From positions 1 through 35,020 of the forward strand of contig VGWJ01000032.1 in assembly GCA_016873635.1 (NCBI GenBank): a stretch of DNA of 35,020 nt, in the 5' to 3' direction. The translations under genes and the position numbers were made by a program. This DNA is from Lentisphaerota bacterium (GTDB lineage Bacteria > Verrucomicrobiota > Kiritimatiellia > UBA8416 > VGWJ01). A model generated the notes under the pieces. It did no database searches. It was not told the origin of the DNA and worked only from the letters and a program-made list of their open reading frames with translations. Position 1 is the first letter of the stretch, and each line of letters starts with the position of its first letter. Below are positions 8,197 through 16,069 of the stretch, piece by piece.

Positions 8197-8215
8197 TGTT
8201 CCTCCCGCCGGAAAA

Positions 8216-9142
8216 TCAGGCGCGTACTCTATGATATGGAGATGCCGCAGGCAATGGGTTTCGACGCAGCACGATCAGGCGGTAGGTCTTGTAGCGCTCG
8301 AAAGTCTCGCGGCTGCGCAGGCCGGAGAGGTACTTCCTGCGGACCTTCTCCTCGTAGCGCCGCCCGAAGAGCCCCCTGGCCAGGCGGCACAGCAGCGGAT
8401 GCCGCGAAGTCAGGTAAGCCCACACCGCGCCGGCGGCCGGCGCCACGCGCCGCATCAGGATGTCGTTGACCAGCGCGATATTGGGGCTCACGCGCGCGGT
8501 GATGTCCGTGTCGCGTTCCACGGCGAACGGACGGCTCCGCAGCCGCTCCTGGAAATCCGACAGTTTCTTCCCGCCCCGGAACGTGCCGTCGCCCGGGCCG
8601 CCGTCGCCCTCGGCGGCGGTGCGGAAGAAATCGCAGATCACCGCGTGTCCGCCCGGGCGCAGGATCTCTTCCAGGACGTCGAAACACGCGTCCAGTCCGA
8701 TGTATTGGAAGCTTTCGCTGAAGAGCGCCGCGTCGTAGACCTCGCCCGGCGCGGTCCGTGCGAGATCCTCGAAGCGGCAGCCGAAGACCCGGCCCCGCCC
8801 GTCGGCGCGCGACGCCAGCCGGCGTTCGACCTTTTCGCGCAGCATCGGGTCCGGCGCCACCCCGTCGGCCTCGTACCCGAGATCCAGCATCCGCATCAGC
8901 ATGGCGCCCGTGCCGCAGCCCACGTCCAGCGCGCGCGTCGGACCCGCCGGTCCGTGCGGCGGGGGCAGCGCCTCCAGCACCATGTCGGTGTAGCGCCGCT
9001 GCGCGACGCGCAGGTTCGCGACGCTGAGCGCCAGGCCGTCGTCCCACAGCCCGTAGTGCAGGTCGTCGGCGTCCAGCAGCGTCTGCGCAAGCACCAGCCC
9101 CAGCTCGCGGCTTTTCATCTTGCGGCGCGTCGGTTTCGTCAT
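8216..9142 (-). CDS. Class I SAM-dependent methyltransferase
   Basis: 308 residues from the ATG at 9142. The SAM-binding core starts near residue 62 with ALDVGCGTGAMLMRMLDLGY (motif I). An acidic end-of-strand-2 segment (ADGVAPDP), the motif around YDAALFSESFQYI, and RPGGHAVICDFF (post-I) follow. This layout resembles UbiE/cyclopropane-synthase-like small-molecule methyltransferases, with LHYGLWDDG near residue 30. The C-terminal basic region (RRYEEKVRRKYLSG) may contact a membrane or lipid substrate. The frame stays open to 9340, but the upstream part has no family-like sequence, so I use 9142; its ribosome-binding site is poor. It precedes leuB by 19 bases and may share its transcript. Substrate unknown. 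Confidence 0.75.
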   Translation of the reverse strand: MTKPTRRKMKSRELGLVLAQTLLDADDLHYGLWDDGLALSVANLRVAQRRYTDMVLEALPPPHGPAGPTRALDVGCGTGAMLMRMLDLGYEADGVAPDPMLREKVERRLASRADGRGRVFGCRFEDLARTAPGEVYDAALFSESFQYIGLDACFDVLEEILRPGGHAVICDFFRTAAEGDGGPGDGTFRGGKKLSDFQERLRSRPFAVERDTDITARVSPNIALVNDILMRRVAPAAGAVWAYLTSRHPLLCRLARGLFGRRYEEKVRRKYLSGLRSRETFERYKTYRLIVLRRNPLPAASPYHRVRA

Positions 9143-9278
9143 GGCCGCCGCATGGTAGGCCCCCGGCCCCGCGACGGCAAGCCGATTGCCTTTCCGAGGC
9201 CGGTCGCCGGCGCGGTTCGGGCGCGCGACGTGACCGGATGGCTCTTCCCGTCGCCGCGTTGCCCCGGCCAACTTCCCG

Positions 9279-9307
9279 TTGCCCCGCCGCCCGTCCGCGG
9301 TTATGCT
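9279..9307 (+). promoter_or_regulatory. Possible sigma-70 promoter for the NahK-like kinase
   Basis: TTGCCC (9279-9284) and TATGCT (9302-9307) are 17 bases apart in the 215-base divergent region 9143-9357. The predicted start near 9314 leaves a leader of about 44 bases. Nothing else recognisable was seen in that gap. Confidence 0.4.
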
Positions 9308-9357
9308 CCCCTCAAACGCATTGATCGGCCGCGGCCGCACGCCGGGATGCGATTCAC

Positions 9358-10542
9358 ATGAACCATGCGACGGATTCCCGTCCGCAACGGGACCTGCTGC
9401 GAACCGTGTTTGCGCGGTTTGACACCCGCGCGGACTTCGTCGCGGGCGAGCCCTGGGGCACGGGCCATATCAACGACACCTACCGCGTGGCGGCCGACCT
9501 GGGCGGGCACGAGGCCTTCTTCACGCTCCAGCGCGTCAACACCCGCGTCTTCAAGGACGGGCCGGGCCTGATGGACAACATCCTGCGCGTGACGCGTCAC
9601 GCCGCGGCGCGCCTGCGCGACGAGGGCGCACCCGACGTCAGCCGCCGCGCCCTCCAGGTGATCCCGGCGCGCGACGGGCGGCCCTTTCACCGCGACGCGG
9701 AGGGAAGCCTGTGGCGCATGTACGTGTTCGTGGACGGCGCGCGGACCCGCGACCACGTGGACGATCCGCGGCAGGCCTACGAGGCGGCCCGCGCCTTCGG
9801 GCGTTTTCAGCGTCTCCTGGCCGATCTGCCCGGCGGGCCGCTGCGCGAGACCATCCCGCATTTTCACAACACCCGGCGCCGTTTCGAAGCCCTGCGCGCG
9901 GCCGTTTCCGCCGACGCCCGCGGCCGGGCCGCGTCCGCGCGCGCGGAGATCGACTTCGCCCTCGCCCGCGAAGCCGCGTGCGACGTCATCCTGGACCTCA
10001 TGGTTGCGGGCGACATCCCCGTCCGGTCCACGCACAACGACACCAAGATCAACAACGTGCTCATGGACGACGCCACCGGCGAAGGGCTGTGCGTGATCGA
10101 TCTGGACACCTGCATGCCCGGTTGCGCGCTGTACGATTTCGGCGACATGATGCGCGCGGCCACGGTCAGCACGTCCGAGGCCGAACCGGATCCCGCGCGC
10201 GCGTGCTGCCGGCTGCCGGTCTTCGAGGCCCTGGCGCGCGGCTACCTGGAGGTGGCCGATTTCCTCGTGCCGGCGGAGCGCGCGCACCTCGTGACCGGCG
10301 GCAAGCTGATGACCTTCGAGATCGGCGTGCGCTTTCTCACCGACTACCTGCAGGGCGACGTGTACTTCAAGATCCGGCGCGAGGGTCACAACCTGGCCCG
10401 CTGCCGCACGCAGTTCGCGCTGCTGAAATCCATCGAGGACCGCGAGCCGGAGCTGCGCCGCATCGCGGACGGCGCGGCGGCCGGCGCCCGCGCGCCGGCG
10501 GCGCCCGAGGGAAGATCGCGTGCGGGGAGGACCGGATCCTAG
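9358..10542 (+). CDS. APH-fold sugar kinase resembling N-acetylhexosamine 1-kinase
   Basis: 394 residues with the aminoglycoside/choline kinase fold. Early motifs are GTGHINDTYRV (about 34-43, glycine-rich ATP loop) and FTLQRVNTRVFKDG. The catalytic loop is STHNDTKINNVLMD (Asp228 as base, Asn233 for Mg) and the metal-binding motif is VIDLDTCMPG (Asp248/Asp250). The combination of HNDTKxNN and DLDTxMPG is what I know from NahK, which phosphorylates GlcNAc/GalNAc at C1 in salvage of host or mucin glycans. Antibiotic resistance is unlikely given these motifs. The start lacks a strong ribosome-binding site. The last roughly 25 residues are Ala/Arg/Gly-rich and probably disordered. It stands alone between the methyltransferase and the tRNA gene. 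Confidence 0.75.
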   Translation: MNHATDSRPQRDLLRTVFARFDTRADFVAGEPWGTGHINDTYRVAADLGGHEAFFTLQRVNTRVFKDGPGLMDNILRVTRHAAARLRDEGAPDVSRRALQVIPARDGRPFHRDAEGSLWRMYVFVDGARTRDHVDDPRQAYEAARAFGRFQRLLADLPGGPLRETIPHFHNTRRRFEALRAAVSADARGRAASARAEIDFALAREAACDVILDLMVAGDIPVRSTHNDTKINNVLMDDATGEGLCVIDLDTCMPGCALYDFGDMMRAATVSTSEAEPDPARACCRLPVFEALARGYLEVADFLVPAERAHLVTGGKLMTFEIGVRFLTDYLQGDVYFKIRREGHNLARCRTQFALLKSIEDREPELRRIADGAAAGARAPAAPEGRSRAGRTGS

Positions 10543-10567
10543 TGCGCCCCTTCCGCTCCAACGACGC

Positions 10568-10584
10568 CCGGAGCGCGTCTCCGG
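10568..10584. other. GC-rich hairpin between the kinase gene and the tRNA
   Basis: CCGGAG and CTCCGG pair perfectly around a five-base loop (10568-10573 with 10579-10584). It sits downstream of both the plus-strand kinase and the minus-strand tRNA. No T-tract follows on either strand, so a terminator role is only possible. Confidence 0.35.
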
Positions 10585-10607
10585 ACCCGGAGCCGGGCGG
10601 TGAGGTG

Positions 10608-10681
10608 TGGCTGCCCGACCAGGATTCGAACCTAGACAAACTGATCCAGAGTCAGTTGTGCTACCATTACACCATCGGGCA
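10608..10681 (-). tRNA. tRNA-Gln (anticodon CTG)
   Basis: The minus strand folds as a complete cloverleaf of 74 bases including an encoded CCA. The acceptor stem is TGCCCGA with TCGGGCA, discriminator G. The D arm carries the TAATGGTAG-type loop, the anticodon stem ACTGA/TCAGT closes the loop CTCTGGA with anticodon CTG, and the T arm is CTAGG-TTCGAAT-CCTGG. U1-A72 and G73 agree with glutamine identity. Confidence 0.95.
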
Positions 10682-10694
10682 ACAGCGGTATTCC

Positions 10695-10724
10695 ATGATA
10701 GACCACGCGGCCGACGGAACACAA
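10695..10724 (-). promoter_or_regulatory. Probable promoter of the tRNA-Gln gene
   Basis: On the minus strand, TTGTGT (10724-10719) and TATCAT (10700-10695) are 18 bases apart. The -10 box matches consensus at five of six bases. It ends 13 bases before the mature tRNA 5' end, a normal short leader. Confidence 0.55.
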
Positions 10725-10804
10725 CGCCAAACCTGCGTGTCGCGCGCAGCCCCGCTCATGCGGCGGGGAGCCGCGGCCGCGGCATTGGGGGGGCCGGTAT
10801 CGCG

Positions 10805-12190
10805 ATGCGGACTTCCTGGCTGATCATCGTTTGCGTGCTGCTGCTGGCCTCGCTGCCGGCCGCCGTGCTGCTTCTTCCCGCCGCGCGCGCCTGGTCCGCT
10901 TCGCCGGCTTTCCTGGCGCTGCCCTACATCCTCATGGCTTTCGCCGCCGCGCTCGGCGTCGCGTTCGCCCAGACGCGCGTGAGCCTCCTGGCGCTGCTGC
11001 TGGCCGGCATCCTGGCGCTGGCGGACCTGCGCCTGTTCCGCCAGGGCGCGCGCGCGGCCGGGCTGGCGACGGCGCTGCTGGCGCAACTGTACGCGCCCTG
11101 GTACGCGGCCCTGCTGTACCGGGCGGACGAGCGGGGGCTGTTCAACCGGCAGGGCCTCGCGCGCGTCGTGCTGGTGCTCTCGGCGCTCGCGGTCATGCTG
11201 GTGATTCCCTGGCACGGGGGCGCGCGCCCGAGGCTGGCGGCGTGGGGCGCGGCGCCGTGGGCGGGTCTCGCCGCCCTGGCCTGCGCGTGGCCCTTCCTGC
11301 TGATACGCCGGCGGCGCGACAGCCCGGCCTGCGGGCCGCTCTTCGCGGCCGCGGCGCTGGCCGTTTTCGGGGGCCTGGCCATGGCCGCGCGCGCGGACAC
11401 GGCGCCGGGACGCGCGGGGTTGTTCGCCTGTTTCGCCGCGGCCGGCGCGCTGCTGGCGTTCGCGGTCATTGAAACGTCGTGGCGCCATGCGAACATCGAC
11501 GATCTCACCGAGCTGGCCGGGCGCCGGGCGCTGAAGCGCCACTTCGACCGCCTCCACGAGGGGTACGGCCTGGCCGTGGTGGACCTCGACTTTTTCAAGC
11601 GCATCAACGACGGCTACGGCCACGATGTGGGCGACCAGGTGCTGCGTTACGTGGCCGCCGCCCTGCGCGGCAATGCGGCGGGCAAGGTGTACCGGTCGGG
11701 CGGCGAAGAGTTCGTCATCGTCTGCGAGGGAATCGCGCCGCGCCGGGCGATCGCCGCGCTGCAATCCCTGCGCGCCGACATCGAGCGGCGCGAATTCATC
11801 GTGCGCGGGCCGAACCGTCCCCGGCGCAAACCCGAAGTGCCCGCGCCGCCGGACGCGCGCCTGGAAAAACTGCGCGTGACCGTCAGCATCGGCTTCGCCG
11901 CGGCCGGATCGAAACCGGTCGCGCCCGGCGACGTGCTCGCGGCCGCCGACGCGCAGCTTTACCGCGCCAAGAAGGGGGGGCGCAACCGCGTCTGCGCCGC
12001 GCGCGGCATGGGCACCGGGCCCGTCCGCGGCGCCCCGTCCGGACCGGGCGACGGCGAGAGCCTCTGCGTGGAGATCGTTCCCGAAAATACTTCCTTTCGC
12101 GGGGCAACCGGTTTATATACCTCCTCGCGCGGCGCCTCGCCGCGCGGTCGTTTTCGAGCAAAAAACGGAGGGCGCGATGGCGGACGTTAG
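10805..12190 (+). CDS. Membrane-bound diguanylate cyclase (GGDEF)
   Basis: 461 residues. It has about seven predicted membrane helices in residues 1-225 and then a GGDEF domain from about 230. The active site is RSGGEEF (Gly-Gly-Glu-Glu-Phe at 299-303), with the metal aspartate in VVDLDFFKRINDGYGHDVGD and the usual VTVSIGFA and ADAQLYRAKKGGRNRV blocks. It should make cyclic di-GMP from GTP, with the membrane part as a possible sensor. No RxxD inhibitory site is seen five residues before the active motif (the segment is GNAAGKVY). An Arg/Pro-rich insert lies at about 334-355. The last 60 residues have no family resemblance, and the frame ends 14 bases inside the next gene. The ATG at 10805 is the first start giving the membrane domain; the frame is open further upstream through the antisense of the tRNA. 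Confidence 0.88.
   Translation: MRTSWLIIVCVLLLASLPAAVLLLPAARAWSASPAFLALPYILMAFAAALGVAFAQTRVSLLALLLAGILALADLRLFRQGARAAGLATALLAQLYAPWYAALLYRADERGLFNRQGLARVVLVLSALAVMLVIPWHGGARPRLAAWGAAPWAGLAALACAWPFLLIRRRRDSPACGPLFAAAALAVFGGLAMAARADTAPGRAGLFACFAAAGALLAFAVIETSWRHANIDDLTELAGRRALKRHFDRLHEGYGLAVVDLDFFKRINDGYGHDVGDQVLRYVAAALRGNAAGKVYRSGGEEFVIVCEGIAPRRAIAALQSLRADIERREFIVRGPNRPRRKPEVPAPPDARLEKLRVTVSIGFAAAGSKPVAPGDVLAAADAQLYRAKKGGRNRVCAARGMGTGPVRGAPSGPGDGESLCVEIVPENTSFRGATGLYTSSRGASPRGRFRAKNGGRDGGR
12114..12119 (+). promoter_or_regulatory. Possible -10 element for the sugar-phosphate cassette
   Basis: TATATA (12114-12119) is an isolated AT-rich patch in GC-rich DNA, 58 bases before the aldolase ATG at 12177 and inside the odd C-terminal tail of the GGDEF frame. 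The -35 at 17 bases upstream (TTCCTT) is poor, so an activator would be needed. Confidence 0.35.
12126..12146 (+). other. Perfect hairpin in the leader of the cassette
   Basis: CGCGCGGCG (12126-12134) and CGCCGCGCG (12138-12146) form a nine-base-pair stem with a CCT loop, followed after three bases by TTTT. It lies 30 bases before the aldolase start. It could act as a weak terminator of the cyclase transcript or as a leader structure. Confidence 0.5.
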
Positions 12191-12833
12191 AGCGGATCTT
12201 GCGCATTACGGCAGCCGGCTGGTGAGCATGGGCCTCGTGGCCGGGGCGGGAGGCAATATCAGCGCCCGCGAGGGCGACGTGGTCTGGATGAAACCCAGCG
12301 GCTGCGCCATGGACGAGATGGGGCCCGACGACCTGTGCGGCATGGACCTGGCGACCGGCAGGCAGGTCAAGGGCAGGAGCCGGCCGACTTCGGAAGTGAA
12401 CATGCATCTGGCCTGCTACCGCAGGCGCCCCGAAATCCGCGCCGTCTTCCACACGCACTCGGCCTGGGCCTCGGGGGTCATCTCGGCCGGCGTCGAGCTG
12501 CGCGCGATGTTCGCCGAGTTCGTCAACGACCTCGGCCGCACGGGCACGCTGCCCTACGTCACGCCCACCACGCAGCGCCTGGCCGACGCCATGGGCGACA
12601 AGGTCGCGGAATGCGACACGGTCTTCATGGTGAACCACGGCGTGCTGGCCGTGGGCGTGACGATCAAGCAGGCTTTCTACCGGGTCGTCGTCGTCGAGGA
12701 CGCCGCCAAGTCGCTGGTGGCGGCCACGATCGTGGGCAAGCCGAAGTTCTTCACCCAGGAGCAGATCGACGAGATCCTCTCGCTGGAAGCGGTCCAGCAC
12801 CGCACGAAAATGATGCAGACGAAGGAGGGGTAG
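12177..12833 (+). CDS. Class II aldolase, L-fuculose-1-phosphate aldolase-like
   Basis: 218 residues, the FucA size. These zinc enzymes split a ketose-1-phosphate into dihydroxyacetone phosphate and an aldehyde (lactaldehyde for 6-deoxyhexoses). The phosphate-binding segments are GAGGNIS and MKPSG. The catalytic glutamate is Glu73 in PTSEV, and the zinc histidines are His92, His94 (FHTHS) and His154 (VNHGVL), nearly identical in numbering to E. coli FucA (Glu73, His92, His94, His155). GGAGGG six bases before the ATG supports the start. First gene of a tight four-gene set (gaps 4, 3 and 13 bases). The substrate could also be 5-deoxyribulose-1-phosphate, which uses the same family. Confidence 0.85.
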   Translation: MADVRADLAHYGSRLVSMGLVAGAGGNISAREGDVVWMKPSGCAMDEMGPDDLCGMDLATGRQVKGRSRPTSEVNMHLACYRRRPEIRAVFHTHSAWASGVISAGVELRAMFAEFVNDLGRTGTLPYVTPTTQRLADAMGDKVAECDTVFMVNHGVLAVGVTIKQAFYRVVVVEDAAKSLVAATIVGKPKFFTQEQIDEILSLEAVQHRTKMMQTKEG

Positions 12834-12837
12834 GCGC

Positions 12838-13719
12838 ATGCCGGAAGCCGATGTCGACAAGGAAGCCAAGCAGTTCTTCGCGGACGTTCCGCAGCGGACG
12901 CCCGGTTTTTCCCTGAAAGGCTGCGGCGCGCTGGGCTGGGGCATGCAGAACCGCATGGCGCGCGTGTTCAACCCGGAAACGGGCCGCACGGTCATGCTGG
13001 CCGTGGACCACGGCTATTTCCAGGGGCCCACGACCGGCCTGGAGCGCATGGACCTGACCATCGTGCCGCTGATTCCGGAGTGCGACGCCCTCTTCTGCAC
13101 GCGCGGCGTCCTGCGCGCGCTCGTGCCGGCGGCCAGCCGCAAACCCGTGGTGCTGCGCGCCAGCGGCGGACCCAGCATCCTCAAGGAGCTCTCGAATGAA
13201 GAGCTGGCCATGGACATCGAGGACGCCCTGCGGCTGAACGCCGCCGGCATCGGCGTCCAGGTGTTCATCGGCGGCGAGTTCGAAACCCGCTCGGTGCACA
13301 ACATGACGCGGCTGGTCGACCAGGGCAACCGCCACGGCATGCCCGTGATGGCCGTCACCGCGGTGGGCCGCGAGATGGTGCGCGACGCCCGCTACTTCCG
13401 GCTGGCCTGCCGCATCTGCGCCGAGCTGGGGGCGCACTACGTCAAGACCTACTACGTGGCCGAAGGCTTCGAGACGGTGACCGCCTCCTGCCCGGTGCCG
13501 ATCGTCATGGCCGGCGGCAAGAAGATCGCCGAGATCGACGCGCTGACCATGGCCTACAACGCCGTGCGGGAAGGGGCCGCGGGCGTGGACATGGGCCGCA
13601 ACATCTTCCAGAGCGACGCGCCCGCCGCCATGCTCAAGGCCGTTTCCGAGGTCGTGCACCGCGCCATGAAGCCCCGGGACGCGCTGGCGCTGTACGAAGA
13701 GCTGAAACGGAAAGGCTGA
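12838..13719 (+). CDS. LsrF-like class I aldolase/thiolase
   Basis: 293 residues, strikingly like E. coli LsrF, which transfers an acetyl group from 3-hydroxy-5-phosphonooxypentane-2,4-dione to CoA, giving acetyl-CoA and dihydroxyacetone phosphate at the end of autoinducer-2 breakdown. Shared blocks include [55 protein letters not shown] and [12 protein letters not shown]. The Schiff-base lysine is Lys203 in VKTYYV, the same number I recall for LsrF. The fold is the DeoC/FbaB TIM barrel. Here it sits between an aldolase and a dehydrogenase with no lsr transporter, LsrG or LsrR nearby, so the substrate may be a dicarbonyl phosphate from another deoxysugar. A class I fructose-bisphosphate aldolase is less likely from sequence. 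Confidence 0.85.
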   Translation: MPEADVDKEAKQFFADVPQRTPGFSLKGCGALGWGMQNRMARVFNPETGRTVMLAVDHGYFQGPTTGLERMDLTIVPLIPECDALFCTRGVLRALVPAASRKPVVLRASGGPSILKELSNEELAMDIEDALRLNAAGIGVQVFIGGEFETRSVHNMTRLVDQGNRHGMPVMAVTAVGREMVRDARYFRLACRICAELGAHYVKTYYVAEGFETVTASCPVPIVMAGGKKIAEIDALTMAYNAVREGAAGVDMGRNIFQSDAPAAMLKAVSEVVHRAMKPRDALALYEELKRKG

Positions 13720-13722
13720 GCC

Positions 13723-14544
13723 TTGTCGCCCGACGCACAGCCGCTCGCGGGCAAGGCGGCCCTCGTGACCGGGGCCGCGGGCGCAATCGGCGCCGGCATC
13801 TGCCGCGCGCTGCTCGAACACGGCTGCCGCGTCACGGCCGCGGACCTGGCGCGGGACCGCCTGGACGCGCTGCTGGCCGAGCTCGGGGGCCCGGCGCCCG
13901 GCCGCGCGGCGGGAACCGTCATGGACGTCGCCGACGAACAGTCCGTGGCCGCGGGCTTCGCGGAGGCCTTTGCGGCCTGGGGCCGGCTGGACATCGTGAT
14001 CGTCAACGCGGGCGTCGCGCACGTCTCGTCGCTGGTGGACATGGACCTCGCGGCTTTCCGCCGGCTGGAGCGCGTCAACGTCGAGGGCACGCTGCTCACG
14101 CTGCGCGAGGCGGGGCGGCGGCTCGCGGCGCAGGGGGCGGGCGGCGACGTCGTGCTGATCACCACCAAGAACGTCTTCGCGCCCGGCGCGCAGTTCGGCG
14201 CCTACAGCGCCACCAAGGCGGCCGCCCACCAGCTGGCCCGCGTGGCCGCCCTGGAATTCGCCCCGCACAGCATCCGGGTCAACATGGTTTCGCCGGACGC
14301 CGTGTTCGGCGAAGGCGCGCACCGTTCCGGGTTATGGGCGGAGGTGGGGCCGGACCGCATGCGGGCCCGCGGGCTGGACCAGGCCGGCCTGGAGGAGTAC
14401 TACCGCGGCCGCAATCTTCTCAAGGCGCGCGTCACGGCCGAACACGTGGCCCGCGCCGTGCTCTTCTTCGTGACCGGGCAGACGCCCACCACGGGAGCCA
14501 CGATCCCGGTGGACGGCGGACTGCCGGACGCCACGCCAAGGTGA
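13723..14544 (+). CDS. Short-chain dehydrogenase, like the SDR half of rhamnulose-phosphate aldolase/lactaldehyde dehydrogenase fusions
   Basis: 273 residues from a TTG start three bases after the LsrF-like stop, with GGAAAGG upstream. The NAD-binding motif is TGAAGAIGAG (17-26), NAGV follows strand 4, and the catalytic pair is YSATK (Tyr161, Lys165). The C-terminal half (TTKNVFAPGAQFGAYSATK, RVNMVSPDAVF, YYRGRNLLK, VDGGLPDATPR) closely matches what I know of the dehydrogenase half of RhaEW/YuxG-type bifunctional proteins, where it oxidises L-lactaldehyde. Here the domain is a free-standing gene. In this operon it could oxidise the aldehyde from the aldolase, or a hydroxyl of the sugar phosphate to give the diketone used by the LsrF-like enzyme. 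Confidence 0.85.
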   Translation: MSPDAQPLAGKAALVTGAAGAIGAGICRALLEHGCRVTAADLARDRLDALLAELGGPAPGRAAGTVMDVADEQSVAAGFAEAFAAWGRLDIVIVNAGVAHVSSLVDMDLAAFRRLERVNVEGTLLTLREAGRRLAAQGAGGDVVLITTKNVFAPGAQFGAYSATKAAAHQLARVAALEFAPHSIRVNMVSPDAVFGEGAHRSGLWAEVGPDRMRARGLDQAGLEEYYRGRNLLKARVTAEHVARAVLFFVTGQTPTTGATIPVDGGLPDATPR

Positions 14545-14557
14545 GGAGACAACCGCA

Positions 14558-16069
14558 ATGAACGGAAAACGCCTCATGGCCGTCGACCTCGGCGCCTCCG
14601 GCGGCAAGTGCTTTGTCGGCACTTTCCGCGGCGGCGAGTTTGCGATGGAGGAGCTCCACCGCTTCCCGCACGAGGGCGTCTCGTTCTACGCCGCCGACCG
14701 CGCCGGGCGGGTCGCGGAGCGGGCGCACTGGGACGACATCCTTCTCTACCGCAACATCGTGACCGGCCTGGAGCGCTACGCGCGCAACGTGTCCGACCGC
14801 CTCGATTCCATCGGCATCGACACCTGGGGCGCCGACGGGCAGTTCGTCAACGCCGACGGCGTCATGCTGGGCAAGATCTACTGCTACCGCGACCACCGCC
14901 TCGACGACATGGTCGCGAAGGTCAAGGCCGCCATGGATCCCCGCCGCATCTACGACATCACGGGCATTCACTTCCAGCCCTTCAACGTCAGCAACCAGCT
15001 CTACTGGTTCATGCTCAACCGCCGCGAGATGCTGACCCCGGGCTGCCGCTACCTCCCGATTCCGACGGTCTTCTACCATTACCTCGGCGGCGTGAAGGAC
15101 GTCGACTCGTCGTGGGCCAGCGTCACGCAGCTCATGGACGCGCGCCGGCGCGAGTGGAGCGATGAAATCCTGGCGGCCCTGCGCATCCCGCGCGAGGTCA
15201 TGCCGCGCATCGTGCCGCCGGGAACCGTGCTGGGCAAACTCCACGCGCCTCTGGCGGCAAGCGTGGGACTCAACCGGGCCGCGCTCGTCGCCGCCGCGGC
15301 CCACGACACGGCCAGCGCGTTCGCCGCCGCGCCCGTCCGCGATCCGGACGAGGCGCTGATCATCAGCTCGGGAACGTGGTCGCTGGTCGGCAAGCTCGTG
15401 CCCGAACCGATCACTTCGGACGAAGCCATGGCCGCCAACATCAGCAACGAAGGCGGCATCGGCAACACGCGCTTTCTGAAGAACTGCATGGGCACGTGGC
15501 TGGTGCAGGAGCTGCGCCGCATCTGGCGCATCGCCGACGGCCGCGAAATGGAATGGGGCGAACTCACCAGGCTTGCCGAAAGCGCGCCGCCCTTCGGCTC
15601 GTTCGTGGATCCCGACGACGCCGGCTTCTACAACCCGTCCAACATGGAGACCGCCATCGCCGAGTTCTGCCGGCGCACGGGCCAGCCCGCGCCGGCCGAC
15701 CGCGGGGCCTGCCTGCGCCTCGTGTATGAAAGCCTGGCCCTGAAGTACCGCAAGGTGAACGCCCAGATCTGCGGCGCCTGCGGCAAGCCCAGCCGCGTGG
15801 TGAACGTGGTCGGCGGCGGCAGCAGGAACGAACTGCTGAGCCGGTTCACGGCCGACGCGCTGGGGATGCCGGTCGTGGCCGGCCCCGAGGAAGCCACCGC
15901 CGTGGGCAACTTCGTGGCGCAGGCCGTGGGATTGGGGCTGCTTCGGTCCGCGTCCGAAGCGCAGCCGATCATCCGCGAAGCCTTTCCGATACGCGAGTAC
16001 CGCCCGGAAGACACCGCGGCCTGGGACCGGGCCTCCGCGCGGTTCGAGGCGGTCTGCGCTAAATCCTGA
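14558..16069 (+). CDS. FGGY-family kinase, rhamnulokinase-like
   Basis: 503 residues. The N-terminal phosphate loop is VDLGASGGK, followed by DSIGIDTWGADGQF, ITGIHFQPFNVSNQLYWF, the catalytic-domain segments AAHDTASAF and SSGTWSLVGK, NISNEGGIGNTRFLKN and the ATP-site VVGGGSRNELLSRFTADAL. These align block by block with E. coli RhaB, which phosphorylates L-rhamnulose at C1, and L-fuculokinases are close relatives. It would make the ketose-1-phosphate used by the class II aldolase upstream. GAGGAG nine bases before the ATG supports the start. Last gene of the cassette; it overlaps the convergent xth gene by 11 bases with no terminator visible between them. No RhaI/FucI isomerase is present to supply the ketose. 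Confidence 0.88.
   Translation: MNGKRLMAVDLGASGGKCFVGTFRGGEFAMEELHRFPHEGVSFYAADRAGRVAERAHWDDILLYRNIVTGLERYARNVSDRLDSIGIDTWGADGQFVNADGVMLGKIYCYRDHRLDDMVAKVKAAMDPRRIYDITGIHFQPFNVSNQLYWFMLNRREMLTPGCRYLPIPTVFYHYLGGVKDVDSSWASVTQLMDARRREWSDEILAALRIPREVMPRIVPPGTVLGKLHAPLAASVGLNRAALVAAAAHDTASAFAAAPVRDPDEALIISSGTWSLVGKLVPEPITSDEAMAANISNEGGIGNTRFLKNCMGTWLVQELRRIWRIADGREMEWGELTRLAESAPPFGSFVDPDDAGFYNPSNMETAIAEFCRRTGQPAPADRGACLRLVYESLALKYRKVNAQICGACGKPSRVVNVVGGGSRNELLSRFTADALGMPVVAGPEEATAVGNFVAQAVGLGLLRSASEAQPIIREAFPIREYRPEDTAAWDRASARFEAVCAKS

Noticed and set aside
9358-10542. Aminoglycoside resistance phosphotransferase
   Set aside because: The fold is shared, but HNDTKxNN and DLDTxMPG are those of NahK-like sugar kinases, and the context is chromosomal metabolism.
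10607-10804. Upstream extension of the GGDEF frame
   Set aside because: The extension runs across the antisense of the tRNA-Gln gene and its promoter. The membrane domain begins only at the ATG at 10805.
12838-16069. Complete autoinducer-2 uptake and breakdown (lsr) operon
   Set aside because: Only the LsrF-like gene fits. The kinase aligns with RhaB rather than LsrK, and no LsrABCD transporter, LsrG or LsrR is seen.
12177-16069. Bacterial microcompartment locus for fucose/rhamnose breakdown
   Set aside because: The aldolase suggested it, but no shell-protein or CoA-acylating aldehyde dehydrogenase gene occurs anywhere in the window.
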